A DNA stretch of 64,000 nucleotides, from NCBI GenBank assembly GCA_007922225.1, contig ML679961.1:8923433-8987432 (forward strand). Direction: 5' to 3'. A program made the translations under genes and the position numbers. The stretch is from Emydura subglobosa. Taxonomy: Eukaryota; Chordata; Testudines; Chelidae. The notes beneath the pieces were generated by a model. It saw only the letters and a list, made by a program, of their open reading frames with translations. It did not search any database and had not been told where the DNA came from. Shown here piece by piece: positions 12,646 to 23,079 of the stretch; positions within the stretch are counted from its first letter, which is position 1, and each line of letters begins with the position of its first letter.

Positions 12646-13116
12646 CCAAGTTGGCCTCCTAACTTGGCCTCCTTTCTTTTCCCCTTAAAATAGCCTGACT
12701 CGTTTATCCTTCTCTCCCTGCTGCCAGTATCCCTGGCTCCCTGATTTTATAAAAATATTTCAATCAGTTTTCCATTTTCCTGGCTTTTTTAAAGATAATC
12801 CTCCCACCAAATTAAAACAACCGCCACCTAATTTCATAAATACACACGGGCAGGCTGAGCATGAAACATGCATTGGATGAAACTCGTGCTCCACCAGAAT
12901 TGTTTGGATGCCCATAGTCGTTCCAGAAAATATCAAATTAACATTTTTTCCCCAAGTTAAAGAACCAGAAATAGCGCTTTCCATCCCAACAGCCATCCCT
13001 AACACACACACCCCCTCACAAACCAGCAAAGTCAAGGAGGGCTGTGCGTCCACTGATATTCTGAGTAGCATTTAACTGAAGTGGTGCACATTTTTTTTGT
13101 TCCCCCATAGAGAAAA
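12646..13116. other. Single-copy stretch, nothing recognised
   Basis: No repeat ends, RNA gene or domain seen. A T8 run precedes the DIRS-type end that follows. Confidence 0.4.
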
Positions 13117-13440
13117 GCTACTTACCACTAACTGCAGTTCTTTGATAGCACTATTTCTGCATATTCACACATACAGAAGATGCACTTTGAATGCTGCTGA
13201 GATGTGGGAACATACTGGACAACAGTGTCCATTGGGGTCACATGAACGCCCTCTCTCAGTGTTGAATGGTCTCAGATGAGGTTATCAGAGACCGCACAGT
13301 TCCCAGCTGCACCAGCACCATCTGCTAAACCCCCCAGTCCATAAGAAAATAAAACTCCAAGGAAGAGGAGAAGGTGGGTGGGTAGCATGAATATGCAGAG
13401 GCAACAGTCGTGAAGAACCGCAGCCACTGGTAAATAAACT
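13117..13440 (-). repeat. DIRS-type terminal repeat (copy E)
   Basis: The repeat has the layout shared by four other blocks in this window. It opens with 'gctacttaccactaactgca' and 'gttctt', and closes with the inverted counterpart 'gaagaaccgcagccactggt'. The short arms face each other across about 320 bases. As in the other four, internal sequence lies to the right, so this is the 3' end of an element on the minus strand. It is the most diverged of the five. Confidence 0.55.
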
Positions 13441-14199
13441 TCCTTTCTTTCTTTGAAGTGGCCTCCGCATAGTCCCATTTTGAGGAGTGTAATTAAGCAG
13501 TACAACCCACAGGATGGTGGCCTGAGGAGTTTAATTGAACCAGGATTGCAGAACTGGTTTCCCAATGGTAACAGTCTGACAGGAGCAGTCCTGCCATAAT
13601 GGAAACCATTATGAAGATAGGCCACTGAAGCCACTGTAAGCTCCAAAAGCTTCAGCTGCTGACATCCTTGCCAAAGCATAACACGTCAAATCCATTTTAA
13701 AAAGGCACTGAGCGGAAATGGCATTCCCCTCACACCGATGCCTAAAGGTACAAAAAGTATAGGTGACTTCCTAAATACCTTGGCCCTCCCAAACACCCTC
13801 ATCCTCCCCACCCTCAAAGCCCTCTTACAGCCAAGGCATAGAGCCTTGCTTCCCTCTAAGGAGAACAGGATTTCAGAAGGAAGACAGGGATATAAATAGT
13901 CCACTAGAGAACTCGGACATTGTTCCTAGCAAAGGCTTTGGCGGAGGGTGCAGTACAGCTCTGAATAACGGTGCAGGACATCTTTGTCTCTCTGAATGCA
14001 GTGATAGGGGAATCTGCTATCAAAGCCTACAGTTCTTTTGCCTCTTCTCACAGACACCTTTATGATCAAGAATGGTGTCTTTAGCAACAGATGGAAGACT
14101 GCGCACTCCCCAAAGATACATTCAAACACTCTGTCAGCACTAATCTGAGATCCCATTTCAGGACAAGTTACCTGACTGATGGAAAGACAACAAAGAATG
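13441..14199 (-). mobile_element. Probable internal part of DIRS copy E
   Basis: This fills the space between terminal repeat E and the next DIRS terminal repeat. It has no recognisable recombinase or reverse transcriptase motif, only short open frames on the minus strand (for example 13,686-13,904). I assign it to copy E by position alone. It may equally be unrelated DNA. Confidence 0.3.
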
Positions 14200-14510
14200 G
14201 TTGCTCACCTTACAGTAACTGTAGTTCAAGATGCGTTGTCCACATGGATTCCATTCTTGGTTCACATGTGCCCCAAGATCAGATTATTTTGGCCTGCAAC
14301 ATGCATCACAGCCACACCTGTCCCCTAGAAAACCACGTACCCCCCAATGAAGGGCAAAAAGTGCAAAGTGGGCCCAATCATACCTCTGTTCTTCACCATT
14401 ACAGAATCCCCGGGGAGCAGAACTCTGTACCAACAGGGTAAAAAGGCAGGTTGTGGAACGCATGTGGACAACACATGTTGAAGAACCACAGTTATTGTAA
14501 GGTAAGTAAC
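14200..14510 (-). repeat. DIRS-type terminal repeat (copy A)
   Basis: It opens with 'gttgctcaccttacagtaac' and 'gtagttcaagatgcgttgtc', and closes with 'acacatgttgaagaaccaca' and 'ttattgtaaggtaagtaac'. The two edges are inverted copies of each other. Immediately to the right the first phrase recurs in part ('gcgattgtccacacggact'), as it does beside the other copies. It marks the 3' end of the minus-strand retrotransposon that extends to about 18.1 kb. Confidence 0.8.
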
Positions 14511-14629
14511 CATTCTCTCTTATTCTGAGCGATTGTCCACACGGACTCCATTCTTGGTGATCAACAAGCAGTTATTTGTTTGCTTGGAGGGGATAGTAGG
14601 TGTCTTACTTAAACAATGACTGCAGGACA

Positions 14630-15560
14630 GCCCTCCCAAAGCAGACATCTGATCTAGAAGCCTCTACCAAGAAGTATCTTGTAAAGGAATGCACCAAGCT
14701 CCATGTAGCTGCCCTGCAAATTTCAGAATTAGAGACATCCCTCAAACAGTCAACAGAAGTTGTCTGAGCTCTAGGGAATGAGCTCTAACGTGACTAAGGG
14801 GATCTAACCTAGCTAACCCATAACATGTTCTTATACAGTTGGGGGGATCCACTTAGATAATCTCTGAGATGATACAGCCTGAGTTTTAACCCTCCCTGCA
14901 AAGGTCACAAACAGTCTAGGTGTATGACTGAATGGTTTTGTACTGCCAATGTAAAGACAGTGCCCCACTACATCAAGTGTATGAAGTTTAGCTTCCCCTG
15001 GGGTGGAGAGAGGCTTGGAGAAGAAAACTGGGAGATGAATCATCTGGTTCATATGGAACTCTGAGATAACCTTGATCAGGAACTTGGGACAAGGTCCAGG
15101 AGTGACCCTTTCCTTATACAACACTGTATAAAGGTGACCCCGCTATGAGGGTCTGAATCTCCCACTAAAAAGGCATCTTCACAGATAAGTGGTAAAGGGA
15201 ACAGGCTGCTAAGGGCCCAAACAGAAAACTCATTAACCCTTCTAATACTGTATTGAGGTCCCAATGGAGATGGGGATCTTCAACTGTGGGAAGACATTAA
15301 TAAGACCCTTGAGGAATCTAGCCACTGTAGAATGAGAAACTAGAGTGTGGCAGTGAAAAGGAGGGTGATGTGCAAATAAGGCTGCTTGATGAATCTCTAT
15401 GGAGCTGACGGAAAGCCCCACGTTTCAAGGGTAGCAGACAGTCCAGTATTGTTGAAATGCGTGATGGGAGAAAGCTGATGCTCAGATGCTCAAATGGAAA
15501 ACCTCTTTCAATTAGCTTTGTAAGTCAGTCTGGTTGAGGGGTTCCTGATTTGGAGCAGAA
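14630..15560 (-). pseudogene. Tyrosine recombinase remnant of DIRS copy A
   Basis: DIRS elements insert with a tyrosine recombinase instead of a DDE integrase. Reading the minus strand, 15,124-14,831 gives the conserved stretch with FHMNQMIHLPVFFSKP and LHTLDV. Below it, around 14,740-14,630, EICRAATW and then TRYF carry the likely catalytic tyrosine. Around 15,300, RFLKGLINVFPQ matches the N-terminal half. The frame breaks several times and a proper arginine box is not visible, so this is dead. It sits 3' of the RNase H remnant, the usual DIRS order. Confidence 0.75.
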
Positions 15561-15892
15561 TGTTCTCAATTTCTGCTGAACAGCTTCTTTCAGTGGACAT
15601 CAGATGTAACAAAACTGGGTCCAGAGGTAGGATCTGACTTTTGTTGAGAGACTATGTTGGGTAGGGTAGGTATGGTAATGGGGGGGGCTTTGCTGAGAGG
15701 TTCATCATATCCGAATACCAGAGCTGCTTGGCCTATGGTGGGGCTATCATAAATATCAGTCCTGTGTCTGGCAAAAGATATTCTGCAGGACTCAATAGTT
15801 GACAGACCACTCATGGTTGCTTGATGAATTGATCTGCCAATGTGTTCTAAAGCAGAAAAAGTGAAGAGCCACTGGTGCAACTTGGTTTAGAG

Positions 15893-16843
15893 CAGTGTTT
15901 CTCAACCTTTTAAGTACCAAGTACCCCCTAACTTCTGAAGATTTTAATAAATATCCCAACACTCAATTTTCCACGGGATTTTATATTTACAGACTAATGT
16001 GAGCCATATGTTGGAAGAAGGGCTGAGTATATAAGGCCGTGATAGGACACATGTCAGATTTAGTGTGGGTAGGGTTACCACCTTTACCTCAGAGGTGCAC
16101 AACTCAAGTATGTACCTGGGCTAGAGGTGGTATTGGCCAAAGCTAGGAGGCTTTTGGCGGCATGCCAATGCTGGGGAACATAAAGCGCCACGCCAAATTT
16201 TTTGCCATGGATTTGAGAGGAGGAAGGGGCAAGAGAGAGACAGGAAAGAAGGAGAGAGAGAGAGAGAGGAAAGGAGGGTAATTGGTGAAATCTGGGGCTG
16301 TCATAGTTGTCAATTTCACAGTTCAGCTAGAGCAGTGAAATTGACACGTTTTCTGGGCACTGGGCTTTGAGGGGGGCTCCTACCTGGGCAAGTTGCAGGC
16401 GGCTACCTCCTGGCAGCCAGCTCAGGAGATGGACGACTGCCACTCAAACCGAGCTGGGGCAGAGGAGGCTTCCGTGCCGACTGGGACCCAGGGATGTGGA
16501 CAAGCGGCTGCTGCCCATCTTCAAGCTGGAGGCTGGAGGCTGCCCCTCGGCTCGGAGCTGGGGTATGTATGGCTGCCAGCCAGTTGCGAGCCCAGCTCGC
16601 ATGATGCAGGAGGCTGTCACCAGGCTCCCACCTGGGAGCTGGGACCCAGCAGGAAGCAGGGAGCTGCTGCCCATCTCTCCCAGAAGCTAGTGGCTGCCGC
16701 CTGCCTTCCAGCTGGGAGCTGGGACTGGGTGGGAAGTGGGTTGCTGCCGCCCGCCTCCCCTTCACTCTGTTTTTCCCCAGGTACCCACTGCCTGCGTCTC
16801 GTGTACCCGCAGGGGTACGCGTACCACAGGTTGAGAAACTATG
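15893..16843. mobile_element. hAT non-autonomous element inside DIRS copy A
   Basis: Ends are CAGTGTTTCTCAACC at the left and the reverse complement of CATAGTTTCTCAACC at the right. Flanking 8-mers gtttagag (15,885-15,892) and gcttagag (16,844-16,851) differ at one base, which fits the 8-bp target duplication of hAT transposons. The interior is GC-rich with repeated 'ctgggagctggga' phrases and a GA microsatellite (about 16,225-16,270). It gives fairly long open frames on both strands, which I attribute to composition, not coding. DIRS coding remnants continue on both sides. Confidence 0.85.
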
Positions 16844-16899
16844 GCTTAGAGTACACCCATTCCATAGCTGAATGGACTCCTGAAAGAGCAGAGATGACC

Positions 16900-17175
16900 T
16901 GGCTGCTCCTTGTCTATTGACATAATGCATAGCTGTGGTGTCATCTGTCAGTTCTTGTACTGTGGATCCTCAGGCTATGGGTAGGAATATCTTGCATGCC
17001 AGGCTGATAGTTCTGAGTTCCAGAATGTTTATGTGTATAGAAGAATAGAGTCCCTGAGTTTGAAGGTGATCTAGATGAACCCCTCCCCTCCCCAATTCCT
17101 GAGTGGAAGCATCCATCATCAGATTCTTGGTAGGTAGAGGTGCTCCCTTGCACACTTGAATTGGGGTTTCCACCA
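16900..17175 (-). pseudogene. RNase H remnant of DIRS copy A
   Basis: The minus strand reads MMDASTQELGRGGVHLDHLQ and then HINILELRTISLACK, matching the N-terminal half of the RNase H domain in DIRS polyproteins (usual form TTDAS..GWGAHL...LHINILELRA). The first catalytic Asp is kept (DAS). Frame breaks follow. The partner half is interrupted by the hAT element to the left. Confidence 0.7.
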
Positions 17176-17599
17176 GTTTAACAAGGCGATGACTTCTTGA
17201 AGGACTGTGACTCTCCTGTCCAGGTGGTGTCTGTGGGATAGATACAGTGATTTCAACCAGCCTTGCATGAAGCGTAAGTGAAGTCTGGCAAACTTCACCT
17301 CAGAAATGCACGAGGCCATGAGTCTCAGAAGTCTGAGGCAAGCTCTTGCTCAAGTTTTTGGATCAGCTTGATGTTTGATGAGATTTAGTATCATCTGGAA
17401 TCTTTCCTGGGGAAGGTAAGCTCTTCATGACCTGGAATCTAACACTGCTCCTAGGAACTCTATGCTTTGAGTCAGAGTAAGATTTTTCTGTGTTCACCTT
17501 GAGGTCCAGTGAGGCAAGAAGTTTTAAGATTACTTAGATCCAGTTATTCACACCCTACCTCAATGGCTGGCTGTTTCGAGGAAGATCATCCCAACAGCA

Positions 17600-18085
17600 A
17601 ATTGTCAAGGTATGTGGAGACCTGGATTCTTTGTCACCTTAGATGTTCTGCCATAACTGCCGGGCACTTGGGGATATCTTTGGTGCTGTGGAAAGGTCAA
17701 AGGGCAGTGACGGTGAGTTGTTCCTACAAGGAATATGAGGTATTCCCTGTGGGTTTGATGAAAGTAAGTGTCTTGGAGGTTGAGAGCCACAAACCAATCT
17801 TGAGGGTTTAATGAGGGAATTATCCTGAACTTGAAGTGACAGATGAATTTGTCGAAATGCTGAAGGCCCAGAATGGGATGCCAACCCCCTTCCTTCTTTG
17901 TAATGAGAAAATAAAGGAAATAGTGTGGAAAGTTTCTTAGACTGCAGCAAAATACTCGGCATCTTTGCAGCACATGCTTAATCAGGCATCGGAGAAGATA
18001 AGTGACAAAGAAAGTCTCCCTTAGTAAGGAGACCTGGAGATGGTGGTAGATTACATGGAGGGTCCTTTGAAAGCTCCACATACCA
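17600..18085 (-). pseudogene. Reverse transcriptase remnant of DIRS copy A
   Basis: A 158-codon minus-strand frame shows the N-terminal RT blocks: KKEGGWHPILGLQHFDKFI, then IPSLNPQDWFVALNLQDTYFH, corresponding to the family's usual WF(V/A)ALDLQDAYFHIPI. The catalytic Asp of this block is Asn (ALN instead of ALD), so the enzyme could not work. The YLDD block would lie to the left (toward 17,400) but is not readable. Together with the RNase H and recombinase remnants this gives the order RT, RNase H, recombinase, terminal repeat on the minus strand. Confidence 0.8.
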
Positions 18086-18110
18086 ACATTGCCTCGCCTA
18101 GAGCAAAGTG

Positions 18111-19345
18111 ATTAGACTGCAAGCCTTGTCCTGTTTGACCTTCATGATCATCAGTGGAATTTACACAAGCAGGGGAGAGGCAGACAACAGATCCCTGCTG
18201 CAATCCAACATGAACACGCTTCTGTTATTGAGTTTTAGTCTGTCTCTGCTCTGGAGCAAAATTAAAGTCACTTTGCATTTCTGCTTCTAGCAAACAATTC
18301 TACTGAAGGAAAGCTGCACATCCAGAACTGCAAATCCATCAACAACTGCTCCGGAGACCACTTGTGCTATTTTGTGGTTTGCAATAAACCAGCCTTTTAC
18401 TGTTCTTCTTCACCGGCTGCAGGATGCATTTGATGAACTAAACACCAGGCCCAGAAGGTCACTGCTTCCCAAGAGAGTGTTTGTGAATGAGCACCCCCTG
18501 CTCACTGAGATAGAAGAGTCGTCTGTCAGTACTTGATCTGTGTGGTCCTTGAGTAGAGGGAAAAAGAGCTTTGATGCTCAGCTGATGGCCTGCAGCTCTA
18601 GAAAGCTTATGCAGCTTCCCACATCTCCCAATGACCATGAGCTATGAGTTTTCATAAGCGAAATCCACAAACTCAGATTTGGGGGCCTCTGTGACAACTT
18701 CCACTGGTCAGGACAGAGCGTCTGTACATTGTTCTTTAATTCCTACCAACAGAGAGGCTCAAGTGCTTTTGAGGGAACAGTCACAGCTGCACTTACATCA
18801 ACTACATTTTGCTTCTGAATGTAATGTGCTACCATCCAGTGTTGTAACGGTCTCAACCGCAGGCAGGAGGTCATGAAAGCCATAAGTCAAGAGGAAAAAT
18901 CCCACTACTCTCTGAAGATTCATTTTCAGGATGATCATTGTTTGGTAAATGGCCAAAAATCTCCCCTCCCAAGAAGAAAGCCTAGGTTTGTATTGAGCCC
19001 GCAATGGTCCCAGTGAAGGAAATTCTCTGAATGGATATCAGGATAGATTTTCCCCAGACCTAGGGACTCAAAGAGATTGCACATTCTTCACAGGGATTAC
19101 TCTGATTCTCAAGGAGTTCAGGTCTGAATCAGCTAATGGTCCAGGTAGGCACAATTACTCTCTGGACTGGTAGCAATTGTCTCCCTCACAAAAGCACAGG
19201 TCAACAGCCCTGAACCTATCTCACAGGGAAAGGGGAGGGATAATAAAAGCCAGAGTCAACATATGGAATTGGAACACACAGATGCAACCATTCCATTTTC
19301 TTAAAACCATGACAGGATGAAGGCCACCCTCCTTTTTTAGACTGA
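18111..19345. other. Unassigned stretch right of DIRS copy A
   Basis: It could hold the decayed 5' (gag-like) part of copy A, but I could not match it to the gag motif visible in copy D. No terminal repeat, SINE or LINE phrase was seen. Confidence 0.35.
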
Positions 19346-19626
19346 GGGTATGTCTATACTGACGGCAGCAAAGTCACCGCCGTCAGATCGATCTTTCTGG
19401 ATCGATTGAGCCGCTTAATCGATCAGGAAGTCGATGCAGTAAATCCACCCCCTCAAGTGGCGTAGCGCTGCGTCGATGGGGATGCGGTTCCTGTCTGCGC
19501 AGTGCAGTGAAGACGGCATGCAGAAGGGAAGCACAGCAGTTGACAGGAGTTACACAAGTTACTCCGCGTAGTTTGCGTAACTCCCATTGACTGCTGCCGA
19601 ATTTCCAGGTAAGTGTAGATCAGGGC
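19346..19626 (+). mobile_element. PIF/Harbinger-like MITE
   Basis: It starts GGGTATGTCTATACT and ends with the reverse complement of GCCCTGATCTACACT. The flanking trinucleotide TGA is present on both sides (19,343-19,345 and 19,627-19,629), matching the 3-bp target duplication of PIF/Harbinger elements. It is non-coding, about 281 bp. A clear second copy lies in the opposite orientation at 54,436-54,730. Confidence 0.8.
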
Positions 19627-20149
19627 TGAGGCAGAACCTCCAACAGATACCTTTCCCTCTGTACGGCTTTGGCACCTCTGGAATAGTCCCCATTGTTTGG
19701 GGCAAAGATTCCTCCTCTTCACCCACCCCTCACCTCATCCCTGCCACAGAGATCGACAGAGGACAGCCCAGCTATGCAGACTGGGCACTGGAGTTCAGAA
19801 TCACTCCTTACTGTCCTCAATATTTATTATTATTCACTTCTTTGCACTCTGTCACTAAACTTTGCTGTTTAAGTCATACACACACTGTGGTGCACCCAAA
19901 ATTAGAATAAGTGCAATTACTCACCCTACACTCTGCTTTAAATAGGGCAGTGATTGCTAGAGGGGGCAGCATGAACTATTACAGTCTTTGCTGCAAGCTG
20001 GCAATGTAATTTTTAAAAATATATAGTTTTATTTACAAAAAGGGGTTGAGTAAACTGAGCAATCGGGATTGCTACTAGCCTCACACAGGTTCAAAGTGTT
20101 GGTCCAGTTACATATTGGGTGGGATATTCTAAGTCACGGTTGAAAATCC
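19627..20149. other. Single-copy stretch, nothing recognised
   Basis: Mixed DNA without repeat ends or domains. Confidence 0.4.
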
Positions 20150-20735
20150 TGCCCATTATTATTCGTTGCACAGCAGTACCTCGAGGTCCCAGCTGAGATC
20201 GGGAGCCTTATTGTGCGAGAGGTTGCACAAGCACACACTAAGAGATGGTCCCTATCCTGAAGAGCTCACAATCTAGGGGTATGTCTACACTACAAGCACT
20301 AGTGCAGCAGCTATGCCGCTGTAGTGTAGACACTTGTTACAGCAACGGAAGGTTTTTCTTTGTTGCTATAGTCAATCCACCGCCTTAAGAGGCGGTAGCG
20401 AGGTCAACAGAAGAATCCTTCTGTCAGCCTAGTTGCATCTACGGTGGGGGTTAGGTTGACCTCACTACATCACACAGGGTGTGAAACTTTTTACAGCCCT
20501 AAGCAATGTAGCTATGTCAACCTGTTTTAGGTGCAAACCAGGCCTCAATTGACAAAGGGTGAGAAAAGAAGCATCACCCTCATTTCACAGCTGGGGAACT
20601 GAAGCACAGAGAGACTAGGTGACTTGCCCAAACTCACACAGGAAGTCTGTGATGGAGCAGGGACTTGAACCCACGTCTCCTAAGACCTAAGCTAGTGACC
20701 TAATCGCTGGACCATCCTTCTGTTCCTGGAGGCTA
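20150..20735 (-). mobile_element. MIR-type SINE, antisense, split by a MITE
   Basis: The left part (20,150-20,276) carries the antisense L2-like tail ('agagctcacaatcta'). The right part (20,546-20,735) carries the antisense core ('cagctggggaactgaagc', 'gacttgcccaaactcacac', 'gagcagggacttgaaccc'). A Harbinger-like MITE occupies the gap at 20,277-20,545. The MIR is therefore the older insertion. Confidence 0.75.
20277..20545 (+). mobile_element. PIF/Harbinger-like MITE inside a MIR
   Basis: It begins GGGTATGTCTACACT and ends near 'gtgcaaaccaggcc', a decayed form of the complementary end. The interior contains 'ccgccttaagaggcgg', a perfect 16-bp palindrome, and 'gggggttaggttgacc'. The same interior phrase occurs in the fragment at 23,990-24,199, so the two belong to one family. 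The flanking triplets TAG and TCA do not match exactly. Confidence 0.65.
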
Positions 20736-20918
20736 CCCCCAGTTGGAACCAATCTTTGTGGTTCTACTGTACCACAAAAAAGATATGCATCAGTCCTCTA
20801 TTCTAAATCCACAGAATTCACTCATACAGTCCAATCTTCCCTGGCTAGTCAAGGTTCCAGGGTACACATCAGACCTTTTCAGCCCTTTCAGTATGATCTA
20901 GCAAACAGGCCTTGACTC

Positions 20919-21330
20919 GGGATATGTCTACACTGCAAAAAGAAAACAAACCCACAGCAGCAAGTCTCAGAGCCCAGGACAACTGACTTGCACTCTGGGG
21001 CTAAAAATAGCAGCGTAGACATTCCAATTCAGGCTGGAGCCATGACAGGTGGACAGGAAAACTGGGGAAGTTTGTCACTTTTCATTTTTCCAGCCCGTTT
21101 AGTTCCCCTTTGCAGGATGCTGAGACCCAGCCCGTCAGTGGGTCTGAGCCTGAGCAGGAGCATCTACACTGCTGTTTTGAGCCCTTCAGTGAGAGCCCAT
21201 GTCCGTTGACTCTGAGACCTGCCTGAGACTCGCTGCTGCAGGGTTTTGTGTTGGTTCTGGTGTTCTGTCTTTTGGTGGTGGTGTTGTTGGGTGGTTGTGG
21301 TTTGTTTTTTTTTTGCAGTTACACGTACCC
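20919..21330. mobile_element. Palindromic Harbinger-like MITE carrying an 82-bp insert
   Basis: Ends are GGGATATGTCTACACTGCA and, on the right, 'tgcagttacacgtaccc', the decayed mirror image. The interior shows the symmetrical phrases 'agcagcgtagacattcc' and 'gagcatctacactgctgttt' typical of this near-palindromic family. Symmetry is broken in the middle by the 82-bp segment at 21,041-21,122, and a GT/GG-rich expansion occupies about 21,238-21,310. Confidence 0.65.
21041..21122 (+). repeat. 82-bp direct repeat, copy 1
   Basis: By direct reading it matches 21,518-21,599 at 81 of 82 positions. The one difference is A against G near the end (gcaggAtgctg and gcaggGtgctg). Copy 1 sits inside the MITE at 20,919-21,330. 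Confidence 0.95.
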
Positions 21331-21517
21331 TCAGTCACAACCTGCAACAAACTGTTGTCAGACATTAGTAGCCCAAAGTGGGTCTTCTAAGTAGGCTGGC
21401 CAACCAGTTGAAGCCATTGAAAGTCTAGGAGGTGGGGTAGCAAGTTTGTAATAAATGACTCTGAGCACCGGGAAGCACAGCAGCTCTGGCAGAACCATCA
21501 GATTAGTTCGTACTAAT

Positions 21518-21599
21518 CATGACAGGTGGACAGGAAAACTGGGGAAGTTTGTCACTTTTCATTTTTCCAGCCCGTTTAGTTCCCCTTTGCAGGGTGCTG
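21518..21599 (+). repeat. 82-bp direct repeat, copy 2
   Basis: Direct-orientation partner of 21,041-21,122, starting 477 bases downstream. It includes a pyrimidine-rich run ending in 'ttgcagg'. It lies outside the MITE, so it is the likelier source and copy 1 the likelier filler. Confidence 0.95.
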
Positions 21600-22338
21600 T
21601 CCATCTGGGACCTCCTTCTCACCTCCACCCTTCTTGAAAATGAAACGTCATCAGCTCCACTTCACATTATGTACCAGGGGCCTCTAAAATTTAATTGTAG
21701 ACAGTGTGCCATAAGCAGGTTTCCGTTATGAGAGCTGAAATCAACACCCAGAATTGATAGCTTTCCATCTTATTCTAATGTTTGCACTTACATAACAAGA
21801 AACAGTTAGGTCCCTGCCTGGGCGTATTTTATTATATGCTATGTCTCACCCAGTTCTATATTTTGGGGAACAGGGAGCCATAATAATAGAAATAATTCCC
21901 TGGAATTACACACGAGCAAGCAAGCAAGATTTGGCTTATAAACAGAAATCAATCATCCACCACTGAAATGCAGCCCCCTCCAGGATGAAAGGCAGCAGCT
22001 GATTAACAATGCACAGACACTCCTCTGTGGAACCATTTTAGGACAGGACATGGAAAAGAAAATTCTACCCAACTGAAATTACAGGAGAAACTTCAGTAAA
22101 CAGGATGTCATTATCACATTTGAAATGTGGACAAGACACAGGCATATTCTTAGGAAAATGCCATGGCCTCATTTTTATACCTCACTAATGAAAGCGTCTC
22201 CACCAGCCCAGTGCCCCCTTCAGCATGCTGGGGTTTTCTTTATGCTGACTCAGAAAGAAGAATGCCAGCTTCTGAATTACCTGCAGCACATGCTTTTCCC
22301 ATACAGACACTGACCGGCTCCAAACTTGCAAGAACCAA
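21600..22338. other. Single-copy stretch, nothing recognised
   Basis: No element ends, domains or RNA genes seen. Confidence 0.4.
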
Positions 22339-23079
22339 TGTGTGACGACATGGAGGTATTTTGGGGGGTTTCTCTGAGTGTGGTGTGTGTGCCTCAGTTT
22401 CCCCCCACCCCATATGTTCCTTATGTTTTTCAGTGATGGGACCCAGGTGTATGATCATTGCAGAGGCCACCGGAGGGTGGAAGGGCTTTCCCCAGTCACA
22501 TGTCCGCCAGCCAGACCCCTTTGTCCTCCTGAATCAGCCAGCTGGAACAGGATGTGGCAGGTGAAGACCAGGAGGAGTGGCCACCTTGCCTGGGAAGGCG
22601 ACAAAGGACTGGGAGGGTCTAGGAGATGGCTCTGGGAGTGGCTGGGGGGAAGAGGGCAGTCCCGCATGGGGGCCCGGTGTGGAGGAAGCCCCAAGAATGG
22701 GGCTCTCCAGGTGATTGCTGGTATAACTCCTAATTAAGGCTGATAGCTAGCAAAGTCTTCTTACACCGTGAACCTGAGAACTAATAAACCCCTCTGACTT
22801 CCACGCTGGCTGTGAATCACTACTGACTGCAAGATGCACAGCCCTTTGTGCGTGGAGGAACTCCCCAGGACCCATCCGAGGGGGAATCCCAAAGGGGTGT
22901 TCCAGGCGGAGCAGGGGGGCTGACCACTGTGGGGCCAGTGTCACGAGGCTGCGGCACCGGTGTGTGGAGACCCGAGAGACAGACTCCGAAGCACTAGAGT
23001 CCTGACTGGCTGTTCCCAAGTGGTTCAAGGGCACGATCCCTGTGGTGGAGGCAAGTGTGGGTCTAGTATGGGTGACACA
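22339..23079 (+). mobile_element. Possible solo retroviral LTR
   Basis: A TGTG-start at 22,339 and a GGTGACACA end at 23,079 bracket about 740 bp of GC-rich text. An AATAAA polyadenylation signal at 22,783-22,788 is followed by 'cccctctgacttccacgctg', a phrase I associate with U5 regions of reptile retroviral LTRs. No primer-binding site or coding remnant follows. The exact borders and the 4-6-bp target duplication are not clear. Confidence 0.4.

Larger units (their letters stand above)
14200..18110 (-). mobile_element. DIRS-type retrotransposon, copy A (no 5' end seen)
   Basis: This is the whole of copy A, from its 3' terminal repeat (14,200) through recombinase, RNase H and reverse transcriptase remnants up to about 18,110, beyond which I can no longer recognise the element. 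A gag-like part and the opposite terminal repeat are not found. The copy is interrupted by the hAT element at 15,893-16,843. DIRS elements are common in turtle and other reptile genomes. Confidence 0.8.

Noticed and set aside
13272..13679. 135-codon minus-strand open frame
   Set aside because: It overlaps DIRS terminal repeat E and shows no recombinase, RT or gag motif; read as part of decayed repeat.
16367..16930. Overlapping long open frames on both strands
   Set aside because: They lie in the GC-rich interior and right end of the hAT element at 15,893-16,843. Frames open on both strands at once indicate composition, not coding.
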